DNA from: Bathymodiolus heckerae thiotrophic gill symbiont
GTDB lineage: Bacteria; Pseudomonadota; Gammaproteobacteria; PS1; Pseudothioglobaceae
Assembly (NCBI RefSeq): GCF_900180345.1
Contig: NZ_FXLV01000009.1
Span: 1-36,076 of the forward strand
Reading direction: 5' to 3'
DNA length: 36,076 bases
Translations under genes and position numbers: made by a program
The notes under the pieces: model-generated
Databases searched by the model: none
Told to the model about the DNA's origin: nothing
Seen by the model: the letters and a program-made list of their open reading frames with translations, nothing else
Shown: piece by piece, positions 24,920-32,165 of the stretch
Layout of the letters: every line of letters starts with the position of its first letter
Numbering within the stretch: the first letter of the stretch is position 1

Positions 24920-25267
24920 TTAAATAATCGCCAATACATTTTCAGGTGGTCGCCCAATTACTGTGCCTTTATCGGTTTTCACAATGGGACGCTCAATAAG
25001 AATTGGGTAATCAACCATTGCTTGGATTAAATCAGCTTCACTGAGTGTTTTATCTTCTAAATTATTGGCTTTGTAAGGCGCTTCATGGGTGCGCATTAAT
25101 GACCTAGCATCTAATTTTAATTGACTAAGCAGTGCTTTTAACTCTTCAGCAGAGGGGGTATCGTCCAAATATTTAATTACTTGAAAATCAATACCTTTTT
25201 CTTCTAAAATACCTAGAGTCAACCGAGATTTTGTGCATCTGGGATTATGATAAATTATTGCACTCAT
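24920..25267 (-). CDS. arsC: ArsC-family reductase
   Basis: This is a glutaredoxin-coupled arsenate reductase family protein of 115 residues. Catalytic Cys11 sits in HNPRCTKSRLTLGIL, and Arg93 in LIERPIVKT and GRPPENV match the ArsC oxyanion site. Arsenate-specific members and the Spx/YffB-like relatives look similar, but the RPIV element and overall length fit ArsC. No arsB or arsR is nearby, so a role in arsenic resistance is not secured; it may be a general thiol reductase. It starts 15 nt from the divergent TlpA gene, so the promoter of each must lie inside the other. Confidence 0.85.
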   Translation of the reverse strand: MSAIIYHNPRCTKSRLTLGILEEKGIDFQVIKYLDDTPSAEELKALLSQLKLDARSLMRTHEAPYKANNLEDKTLSEADLIQAMVDYPILIERPIVKTDKGTVIGRPPENVLAII

Positions 25268-25282
25268 TTTAAAATCTTCTAT

Positions 25283-25789
25283 ATGAAAAAAATCTTTATT
25301 ATACTCGCTATCATTCTTCCTTTAAGTATCGTTCACGCCATAACACTGGGGGGAATTTTTTCTAAAAATAGCACCCCAAAAAATATTCAACTACCACAAT
25401 TTTCAGTGGTGGATATGAACGGAAAAATACACAATAATAAGACCGTTAAAGGCAAATACTTGGTGGTGAATTTTTGGGCAACTTGGTGTCCACCTTGCCT
25501 TAAAGAAATCCCTGCTTTTGTTGATTTTTATGACAAGCATTCAGACAAGGTGGAACTCTTAGGTATGGATTATGAACAGGTTAATATTGATAAAATTACC
25601 GACTTTACCGATAATTTTATGGTGAATTACCCCATTATTTTATCCAGTGACAAAAATCGTGCTGAATTTGAAAAATTTGGCAAAGTGGTTGGTATGCCGA
25701 CCACCTATATTTACGCCCCTGATGGAGCATTAATTAATCATTATATGGGGGAAATTAATATCAAAACTTTAGAAGAAGCCATTCGCTAA
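25283..25789 (+). CDS. TlpA-like periplasmic thiol:disulfide oxidoreductase
   Basis: This is a membrane-anchored or secreted thioredoxin of the TlpA/ResA family. Its N-terminal signal is MKKIFIILAIILPLSIVHA. The active site is WATWCPPCLKE with Cys69 and Cys72, and the cis-Pro loop is GMPTTYIY. I take the ATG at 25283 because it opens the signal peptide; the open frame extends further upstream without one. It is 168 residues long. Such proteins reduce cytochrome c apoproteins or other exported thiols. It overlaps the end of convergent epmB by 4 nt. Confidence 0.9.
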   Translation: MKKIFIILAIILPLSIVHAITLGGIFSKNSTPKNIQLPQFSVVDMNGKIHNNKTVKGKYLVVNFWATWCPPCLKEIPAFVDFYDKHSDKVELLGMDYEQVNIDKITDFTDNFMVNYPIILSSDKNRAEFEKFGKVVGMPTTYIYAPDGALINHYMGEINIKTLEEAIR

Positions 25790-26739
25790 AGCCAAGTTTT
25801 TGCTGCTAAATTCTCATCTCTTACCAATCTAGGCACTAAGTAACCGCTAAGTTTTTTACCTAATTCTCGGTGTAATTTAGTGGCAGTTTCATCCTCAACT
25901 AAAAAATGCTCTGCACCGCTAACTTTATCCAATAAATGTAAATAATAAGGCAAAATTCCCAAAGCAAATAAATCAGTAGAAAGTGTGCTTAAAACCGACA
26001 CAGAATCATTCACACCTTTGAGTAAAACCGATTGATTAAGCAAAGTTACCTTAGTTAATTGCCCTATAGCTTCAGCAAATTTATCTGACAACTCATTAGC
26101 ATGATTAACATGGGTAACTAGCACGATGCGTAATCTAGTTTTACCCAGCATTTTTACTAATTCAGCAGTAATTCTACTCGGCGTTACCACTGCACTACGC
26201 GTATGAAACCGAAGATTTTTAATGTGTGGAATGTTTTCAATATTGTTAATTAAACCCTGTAATTTTTCATCACTTAAACTCAACGGGTCGCCACCACTTA
26301 ATATCACTTCATTCACTTGCGGATGGGTGTAAATATATTCCTCAATCGCTTGCCAGTTACTAATAGCGTCATGCCCGCTATAATTAAAATTTTGTCTAAA
26401 ACAATATTGACAATGAATCGCACAAACCCTAGAAGCAATCAACAAAACACGATTAGGATACTTATGAATAAGCCCTGCAACAGGCGCATTTTCCTCATCC
26501 TCTAACGGCTCAATTGAGAAGCCCGGCGTCTCAATTGAGAAGCCCGGCGTCTCAGTTGAAATGACTTGTTTTAGTAGGGGATCGTTAGGGTTGTTTTTGT
26601 CAATTAAGTTGGCAAATTCTAAGGGGATTTTAATAGGGAAATTTTGGTCTTCAAATTGCTTGCTGTGAAAAAAAGCGTTGCATTTATCTGCACCTTTCAG
26701 TGTGTTGTGTGTGTTGTACTGCCAAGTATTTTTTTTCAT
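25786..26739 (-). CDS. epmB: EF-P beta-lysylation protein (lysine 2,3-aminomutase family)
   Basis: This is a radical-SAM, PLP-dependent aminomutase that turns (S)-alpha-lysine into (R)-beta-lysine for attachment to elongation factor P by EpmA. The radical-SAM cluster is Cys106-x3-Cys110-x2-Cys113 (CAIHCQYCFRQNF), followed by EVILSGGDPLSLSD. KGVNDSVSVL and PYYLHLLDKVSGAEHF are typical EpmB blocks. Its 317 residues are slightly shorter than E. coli YjeK. Residues 63-76 are an exact 7-residue tandem repeat (ETPGFSI twice) encoded by an exact 21-bp repeat. From memory, E. coli EpmB has a single PGFS in this loop. A second radical-SAM function is unlikely. Confidence 0.93.
   Translation of the reverse strand: MKKNTWQYNTHNTLKGADKCNAFFHSKQFEDQNFPIKIPLEFANLIDKNNPNDPLLKQVISTETPGFSIETPGFSIEPLEDEENAPVAGLIHKYPNRVLLIASRVCAIHCQYCFRQNFNYSGHDAISNWQAIEEYIYTHPQVNEVILSGGDPLSLSDEKLQGLINNIENIPHIKNLRFHTRSAVVTPSRITAELVKMLGKTRLRIVLVTHVNHANELSDKFAEAIGQLTKVTLLNQSVLLKGVNDSVSVLSTLSTDLFALGILPYYLHLLDKVSGAEHFLVEDETATKLHRELGKKLSGYLVPRLVRDENLAAKTWL
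26512..26559. repeat. Tandem 21-bp palindromic coding repeat in epmB
   Basis: Two exact 21-bp units (26512-26532 and 26533-26553) run head to tail. Each contains TTGAGA, AGCC, CGGC and TCTCAA-type arms that can form a hairpin. On the coding strand each gives E-T-P-G-F-S-I. The second unit with its right flank (25 nt) is identical to the ileS palindrome at 5357-5381. Confidence 0.9.
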
Positions 26740-26743
26740 TTAA

Positions 26744-26771
26744 TAAAAAGCCCCGTAAACGGGGCTTTAAA
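26744..26771 (-). terminator. Intrinsic terminator after the small acidic gene
   Basis: AAAGCCCCG pairs with CGGGGCTTT around a TAAA loop, with T-rich sequence following on the minus strand. It sits between the 61-residue gene (minus) and the start of epmB (minus), so it ends the small gene's transcript and isolates epmB, which lies 5 nt beyond it. Confidence 0.9.
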
Positions 26772-26791
26772 AAACTTTATTTAATTAACGA

Positions 26792-26977
26792 TTAAGTAAA
26801 GTTTGTAAAGTTTGAATCTGTGTGTTCTTTACCATCTTCAAAGCCAGACTCCCACTCATCAGTAATTCTTTGTTCTTCAATCTCAGGATTGTTTAAGAAA
26901 CCAGCTACCCAACCTTGAATATAGTTGTCATTTACACCCATCTCTTCCATTTTTTTAACGCCTTCGTAGTATGTCAT
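26792..26977 (-). CDS. Small acidic cytosolic protein (61 aa), unknown function
   Basis: This protein of 61 residues begins MTYYEGVKKMEEMGVNDNYI. It is rich in Glu/Asp, with aromatic and glycine positions (IQGWVAGFLNNP) and an SGFEDGKEH tail. It has no membrane helix, signal or cysteine. The frame could begin at a GTG three codons earlier, but AAGGAG lies 8 nt before the ATG at 26977 and overlaps that GTG, so the ATG is the start. It is alone, with a promoter-like TATAAA upstream and a strong terminator, so it is an independent unit divergent from uvrD. The family looks conserved in design, but I cannot name it. Confidence 0.75.
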   Translation of the reverse strand: MTYYEGVKKMEEMGVNDNYIQGWVAGFLNNPEIEEQRITDEWESGFEDGKEHTDSNFTNFT

Positions 26978-27095
26978 TACTGCCACTCCTTAATAAATAA
27001 TGTTTATAATTTCTTACTCTTAACCAAACTCAAATTATTAGATATAAGAGAAAGGTAATATTATAACCATTTAAAACCAATACACAATAAAAATT

Positions 27096-29261
27096 ATGAA
27101 TTTATCTGAAATAATTGACGGACTAAATAACGAACAATCTCAATCGGTTACTTTAAATGACGCACAAAGCGCCTTAATATTAGCAGGTGCAGGCTCTGGA
27201 AAAACTCGAGTGCTAACCCATCGTATCGCCTATTTAGTCACACAAAAAAACCTTCATATTGATGCCATTTTAGCGGTAACTTTTACCAATAAAGCGGCTA
27301 ACGAGATGCGTGAACGCCTTAATGTGCTATTAAGGCGACCTATCAGAAGTATGTGGGTGGGCACTTTTCATGGTTTAGCGCATCGGCTGTTGCGCACCCA
27401 CCCTGCTGAGGCGAATCTAAGACCTCAGTTTCAAATTCTTGACCAGCAAGATCAATACCGTATTATTAAACGCTTAATGAAAGAAAATCAAATGGATGAA
27501 AGTAAGTTTCCAGTTAGAAAAGTCCAATGGTTTATCAATCAGCAAAAAGATGAAGGCATTCGCCCCAATGATATTGAGGTGGGGTATAATTTTTTCATCA
27601 AAAAAAGCCTTGAAATATTTAAACTCTACGAAGCACATTGTAATGCCAATGACCTGATTGACTTCGCTGAATTGTTGGTGCGTAGTTACGAGTTGCTAAA
27701 AAATAATCCAGTATTGCTCACACACTATCAAACCCGTTTTGCACATATCTTGGTGGATGAATTCCAAGACACAAATACCATGCAATACAAATGGATTAAA
27801 CTGCTGTTTGATGGTAATAACAAGGTATTTTGTGTTGGCGATGACGACCAATCTATTTACGGCTGGCGTGGTGCAAAAATTGAAAATATTACCAAATTAG
27901 AAACCGATTTTGCACCCATTCAAACCATCCGCCTTGAACAAAATTATCGCTCAACAGGTAATATTCTAAACGCCTCAAATGCACTGATTGCAAATAATTC
28001 AAACCGTATGGGTAAATCTCTATGGACAGATGCTGGCGATGGCGAGCTGATTGATTTATACGAAGCACGCACAGAAACTGATGAGGCAGATTTTGTCATT
28101 AGCACCATTCAAAAACATCTTGATAACGGCGCATCGGCTAATGAATGTGCCATTCTTTACCGCTCAAATGCACAATCTAGAGGGTTTGAAGAACGACTGA
28201 TTAAATACAATATTCCTTATATTATTTACGGCGGTTTACGCTTTTTTGAACGGGCTGAAATCAAAGATGCCCTGTGTTATTTACGCCTAATGGAAACCAC
28301 TGCCGACAATGTTGCCTTTGAACGCGTGGTGAATTTCCCAACGCGTGGTATTGGCGCCGCTACCGTTGAAAAAATACGAGGATTTGCACGAGAAAATCAA
28401 ACCAATTTATTCCAAGCAGCGACCAATATAGCTTCAACATTGCCTACTCGTGCTGCTAATGCCTTGGTTGCATTCACTCAACTGATTGAACAAATGCAAG
28501 ACGACACCAAGCACCTAGATTTATCTGAAAAAGTTGCCCACTTGATTAAAGCATCGGGGCTGATTACACATTATTCCAACGATAAAACCGACAAAGCGGG
28601 CAGCAAAACTGCCAACCTAGAAGAGCTAATTGCCGCTGCCAGGCAATATAATCACGAAGAAGACAATGACATGAGCGAGACACTGGGATTTATCTCCCTA
28701 GCATCACTTGACTCCAGTGGCAATACCAATGCACCACCCACTCAAAATGTGCAATTAATGACCATTCACTCAGCCAAAGGTCTAGAATTTCCTTATGTAT
28801 TTTTAACAGGTATGGAGGAGGATTTATTCCCCTCTAGGCAGTCCAAAGACGAGCCACATTTGATGGACGAAGAAAGGCGATTGTGCTATGTAGGTATGAC
28901 TCGTGCGATGAAAAAACTGTCACTGTCCTTTGCCATTAAACGCTTTTTACACGGACAATCTATCTACGCCCACCCTTCTCGATTTCTCTCAGAAATTCCA
29001 AGTAAATACTTAAACCAAATTAAACAAAAATATGGTGCAACATCCAAAAACTACCAAAAAGATGATTCATTTAATCAAGATATTGCACCACAAGCAAATG
29101 GTGAATTATCAATTGGCAGAACCGTTAAACATGCTAAATTCGGCTTCGGCACCGTGCTTAATTTTGAAGGCAATGGCGACAGCGCTAGAGTGCAAATAAA
29201 ATTCAAAACTGCTGGCACAAAATGGCTTATTAGCACTTATGCCAATTTAGAATTTGTTTGA
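27096..29261 (+). CDS. uvrD: DNA helicase II
   Basis: This is a superfamily 1A 3'-5' helicase for nucleotide excision and mismatch repair. The helicase motifs are in order: Q/Walker A GAGSGKTRVLTHRIAYL (31-47), Ia VTFTNKAANEM, II DEFQDTN, III GDDDQSIYGWRGA, IV LEQNYRS, V TIHSAKGLEF and VI VGMTRA. The C-terminal Tudor-like tail RTVKHAKFGFGTVLNFEG is UvrD-specific and separates it from Rep. Its 721 residues are normal. It ends 25 nt inside convergent hepT. Confidence 0.97.
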   Translation: MNLSEIIDGLNNEQSQSVTLNDAQSALILAGAGSGKTRVLTHRIAYLVTQKNLHIDAILAVTFTNKAANEMRERLNVLLRRPIRSMWVGTFHGLAHRLLRTHPAEANLRPQFQILDQQDQYRIIKRLMKENQMDESKFPVRKVQWFINQQKDEGIRPNDIEVGYNFFIKKSLEIFKLYEAHCNANDLIDFAELLVRSYELLKNNPVLLTHYQTRFAHILVDEFQDTNTMQYKWIKLLFDGNNKVFCVGDDDQSIYGWRGAKIENITKLETDFAPIQTIRLEQNYRSTGNILNASNALIANNSNRMGKSLWTDAGDGELIDLYEARTETDEADFVISTIQKHLDNGASANECAILYRSNAQSRGFEERLIKYNIPYIIYGGLRFFERAEIKDALCYLRLMETTADNVAFERVVNFPTRGIGAATVEKIRGFARENQTNLFQAATNIASTLPTRAANALVAFTQLIEQMQDDTKHLDLSEKVAHLIKASGLITHYSNDKTDKAGSKTANLEELIAAARQYNHEEDNDMSETLGFISLASLDSSGNTNAPPTQNVQLMTIHSAKGLEFPYVFLTGMEEDLFPSRQSKDEPHLMDEERRLCYVGMTRAMKKLSLSFAIKRFLHGQSIYAHPSRFLSEIPSKYLNQIKQKYGATSKNYQKDDSFNQDIAPQANGELSIGRTVKHAKFGFGTVLNFEGNGDSARVQIKFKTAGTKWLISTYANLEFV

Positions 29262-29719
29262 TTTTCTAAAATATTTCTAAGCCTCTCAAAACTTTGACTT
29301 AAAACAACAAAAAATGTTTTTGCCAACAGTAAATGTTCAAACAATTGTGCCATATCGTCAACATATTCATGCACCAATTTATTTCTTAATAGACGCATAT
29401 CAAGCCAATCATTCGCATCGCTAATAATGTTAAGTTGCTCTAATCGATGTAAGTTGTCAATCGCTGTTTTTGGGGTTTCACCTGATCGAATTAAAAATAA
29501 AGGCAATAATTTATCCACAAACATATCCTGCATGCGTGAGAATTTAGATACAAATGATTCTAATCTATCAATGCCTTCAGGTGTATTTAGCGTATTTTCT
29601 AGCCAAACAACACTCAACTCATTTTGATCAAATAAACGACTAATGACACCCTTAATTAAAACATCTTCTTTCTCAAGAATAGTGATTATTTGACTTATTC
29701 TTTCATCTAAATCATTCAT
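29237..29719 (-). CDS. hepT: HepT-like ribonuclease toxin (HEPN domain)
   Basis: This is a HEPN-fold RNase toxin of a type VII HepT/MntA pair. Its 160 residues are all helical. The catalytic motif R112-N-K-L-V-H117-E-Y119 (R-x4-H-x-Y) is intact; in characterised pairs the Tyr is AMPylated by MntA, which silences the toxin. The ATG at 29719 overlaps the mntA stop by 4 nt and is preferred over the longer open frame, which runs back into mntA. Its 3' end overlaps uvrD by 25 nt. Targets of the family include tRNA; that is not shown here. Confidence 0.85.
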   Translation of the reverse strand: MNDLDERISQIITILEKEDVLIKGVISRLFDQNELSVVWLENTLNTPEGIDRLESFVSKFSRMQDMFVDKLLPLFLIRSGETPKTAIDNLHRLEQLNIISDANDWLDMRLLRNKLVHEYVDDMAQLFEHLLLAKTFFVVLSQSFERLRNILENQTNSKLA

Positions 29720-30015
29720 AATTCTATTCCTTTTTGCAGTGCTTGTTGCTGAATAGCATTTGGTGTTTGGCAAGGCTCTAGGGTAATAATATCAATTTTC
29801 TGTTCACCTAATTTTCTTTGTAAAAGCGTATTAAAGCGCAACACTTTTTTTGCAAGTTGGGTAGTATTATCACTAAATTCTAACAATAAATCAATATCGC
29901 CACCTTTGCGCTTATCATCCACTCTTGAACCAAAAAGTTTGACTTTAACCTGAGTGTTAAAATGCTGTTTTGCTATCTGTTTAATGGTGTTTCTTTGAAA
30001 ATCACTTAATCTCAT
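29716..30015 (-). CDS. mntA: MntA-like nucleotidyltransferase antitoxin
   Basis: This is a minimal nucleotidyltransferase that adds AMP to HepT. The motif GS(29-30)-x9-D40-I-D42 and the later IDIITLEPC give the metal-binding acidic residues. It is 99 residues long. It comes first in the operon, and its TGA overlaps the hepT ATG, so antitoxin and toxin are coupled. It follows an imperfect inverted repeat upstream (30047-30129), which might carry the promoter or a control element. Confidence 0.85.
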   Translation of the reverse strand: MRLSDFQRNTIKQIAKQHFNTQVKVKLFGSRVDDKRKGGDIDLLLEFSDNTTQLAKKVLRFNTLLQRKLGEQKIDIITLEPCQTPNAIQQQALQKGIEL

Positions 30016-30046
30016 GTGCCAAATTTTAACATAAAAAAATGCCTAC

Positions 30047-30129
30047 CTTGGTGAGACGCTTAAGGGCAAGCAGTAGTAAACCCTAAAAAGTAAAAAAATC
30101 AGAAGTGGTTAATTAGCGCTTACACCAAG
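30047..30129. repeat. Imperfect inverted repeat between mntA and djlA
   Basis: CTTGGTG-aga-CGCT on the left and AGCG-ctta-CACCAAG on the right are inverted over about 15 bp. They are 83 bp end to end, in a 132-nt gap with no gene. It might be a degenerate mobile element or a folded RNA. Confidence 0.4.
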
Positions 30130-30147
30130 TTGGAATTCGTTTAACCT

Positions 30148-30882
30148 TTAACGCTTCCTTGATTTTTTAATCGCATCATAAGCTTTGTTAATCTTTTTTG
30201 ACTGCTCGTTAGCATAATCCATGAATTCTTTAGGTAGACCTTGAGACTGTATCTTATCGGGATGATGTTTAGATATGGCTTTCCTGTAAGCGTTTTTAAT
30301 CTCTTTATCGCTATTGTCTTTAGCACAGCCAAGCACCTCGTAATGCTTATCTATATCAGCCTTATCCCAGTTATCTCGGTTGTTAGCACGATTTTTATAG
30401 TCATTATATATACCGTGGTGTAAGCCTAAATACTCAGGTATTTTTCTTAGAATTTCATCTTCTTGTTCATGCAAAACACCATCAGAATGCGCAACATCCC
30501 AAAGCACTGCATAGACAACTCCTATCATTTCTGCACTGGCTAGTGCTCTGTATTGACTGGCATATTCGTAGACTGATTGCTCACTTGATGACGCTTTTCT
30601 AAAGGCATTGATGGCAGTTTCCTTATCTTTACCACTCAATCTTATGGCATTCATAAACTGCGTTACAGCGTCAATTTCTTCTTTAGTAATAATACCATCT
30701 GCTTTTGCCATCTTTGCAAGCATTGAGAAAAGAGCGTTAAAAAATAGTTCTTTAGCGTGAGTATGATTATTAACATTGAATGACTTTATAACAAAGTTCA
30801 ATATCCAAATTATAGCAATACCAATGAACGCACCAACAAGCCCATTAACCCAATAACCAAAAATAGCAGCCAACCAAATCAT
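30148..30882 (-). CDS. djlA: Membrane-anchored DnaJ-like co-chaperone DjlA
   Basis: This is an inner-membrane J-protein that stimulates DnaK. It has an N-terminal transmembrane segment (about 4-28) with glycine spacing typical of the DjlA dimer helix, a central TerB-like helical domain (about 45-150), and a C-terminal J domain (about 178-240) with the essential His207-Pro208-Asp209. Its 244 residues are a little shorter than E. coli DjlA (271). It ends KKSRKR and lies 21 nt downstream of the 93-residue gene, so it may belong to the nagZ transcript. Confidence 0.92.
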   Translation of the reverse strand: MIWLAAIFGYWVNGLVGAFIGIAIIWILNFVIKSFNVNNHTHAKELFFNALFSMLAKMAKADGIITKEEIDAVTQFMNAIRLSGKDKETAINAFRKASSSEQSVYEYASQYRALASAEMIGVVYAVLWDVAHSDGVLHEQEDEILRKIPEYLGLHHGIYNDYKNRANNRDNWDKADIDKHYEVLGCAKDNSDKEIKNAYRKAISKHHPDKIQSQGLPKEFMDYANEQSKKINKAYDAIKKSRKR

Positions 30883-30903
30883 TTCTTATTTCTGAGTTAT
30901 TCT

Positions 30904-31185
30904 TTAGTTTAGGGTTTTCTTTAAATCATCCACAGAAAAACTTTGCACAGTTTGTTCATCGGTATAAACAGGCTTCATTTTGGTGTGTGATCCAGATTCT
31001 TTTTCGATGGCAACTTGTCGGGAAACGACAATGTCTAGGCAGTCGGTAATCATTTTTTGCGTGTCTTTTGTCAATGGATGACGCAAGCCAGGCTTAGTCA
31101 TAGTGTCTTTGGCGACGGCAATAAGGGTTTTCCTCATGGCATTTAGAAGTCTGGTTTCAAAATCTGGTGTGTTGTTATTACTCAC
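30904..31185 (-). CDS. Conserved 93-residue protein of unknown function next to nagZ
   Basis: This small soluble protein has an N-terminal helical half (RLLNAMRKTLIAVAKDTMTKPGLRHPLTKDT, about 12-42) that I recall as a conserved block in proteins near nagZ in other gammaproteobacteria, sometimes labelled as a segregation/condensation protein. I do not think the label is supported. There is no signal, membrane helix or catalytic motif. Its ATG overlaps the nagZ stop (ATGA), so it is co-translated. The polar tail (PVYTDEQTVQSFSVDDL) looks flexible. Confidence 0.75.
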   Translation of the reverse strand: MSNNNTPDFETRLLNAMRKTLIAVAKDTMTKPGLRHPLTKDTQKMITDCLDIVVSRQVAIEKESGSHTKMKPVYTDEQTVQSFSVDDLKKTLN

Positions 31186-32165
31186 AATAAATCCTTAATG
31201 GTGGCTAAATGTTGTTGATGGTTAATTTTATCGGATTTAAACTTACAAAAACCTTGCATTGATTGTAATTTTTCACTCATGCCCCAATCTTTGTCAATTA
31301 CTTGTGCGACTAATTCCGGATGGTTGCAAATAAGCACCATATCGCAGCCACTGCCTAATGATGCGCCTACTCTGTCGGCTATATTTTCAATAAAATGTGC
31401 ACCTTGCATAGATAAATCATCACTAAATACCACGCCAGAAAATCCAAGTTGCACTTGCAAAATATCTTTAATCCACTTGGAGGAAAATCCTGCGGGTTTA
31501 ACATCCACCTGAGAGTAAACAACATGGGCAGGCATAAGGGCATCAAGTCCGTGGTTAATCAAGTTTTTAAAGGGTTTTATGTCTTGCAATAAATCGCTCA
31601 TGGGTCTGTTATCTACTGGCAAATCTAGATGTGAATCTGCCACCACAAAACCATGTCCAGGAAAGTGTTTGCCCACACATTTCATTCCTGCTTTGTGCAT
31701 ACCTTGGATTAAAGAACCTGCCAATTCAACCACCACGGTGGGGCTAGAATGAAACGCTCTGTTGCCAATCACAGAAGAATTACCATGGTCTAAATCAAGC
31801 ACAGGGGCAAAAGAAAAATCCACACCAATGGCTAACAATTCATACGCCAAAACAAAGCCACAAGAAACCGCCTGTTTTAAGGCAAGGCCTGGGTTTTTAT
31901 CATAAATTTTGCCTAATTTTGCCATGGCAGGAAGATGGGTAAAACCTTGTTTAAAACGCTGCACTCTGCCACCCTCATGATCAACGGCAATCAGTAAGTT
32001 TTTGTTGACTTGGCGAATGTCTTTGATCAAAGATGTAACTTGGCTAATGGATTCAAAATTGCGCGTAAACAAAATCACGCCCCCAATAGAAGGTTTAACC
32101 AATTGTTGTTTTTCCTCTGTAGTAAGCGCCAAACCTGACACATCCATCATAATTGCACCTATCAT
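31182..32165 (-). CDS. nagZ: Beta-N-acetylhexosaminidase NagZ
   Basis: This cytoplasmic glycoside hydrolase family 3 enzyme cleaves GlcNAc from anhydro-muropeptides during peptidoglycan recycling. The diagnostic motifs are VDHEGGRVQRF (61-71), GKHFPGHG (165-172) followed by DSHLDLP, which carries the catalytic Asp/His loop, and VVFSDDLSMQGAH, which holds the nucleophile Asp. Its 327 residues are normal. The start overlaps the ampG stop by 4 nt, so import and hydrolysis of muropeptides are encoded together. Confidence 0.96.
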   Translation of the reverse strand: MIGAIMMDVSGLALTTEEKQQLVKPSIGGVILFTRNFESISQVTSLIKDIRQVNKNLLIAVDHEGGRVQRFKQGFTHLPAMAKLGKIYDKNPGLALKQAVSCGFVLAYELLAIGVDFSFAPVLDLDHGNSSVIGNRAFHSSPTVVVELAGSLIQGMHKAGMKCVGKHFPGHGFVVADSHLDLPVDNRPMSDLLQDIKPFKNLINHGLDALMPAHVVYSQVDVKPAGFSSKWIKDILQVQLGFSGVVFSDDLSMQGAHFIENIADRVGASLGSGCDMVLICNHPELVAQVIDKDWGMSEKLQSMQGFCKFKSDKINHQQHLATIKDLL

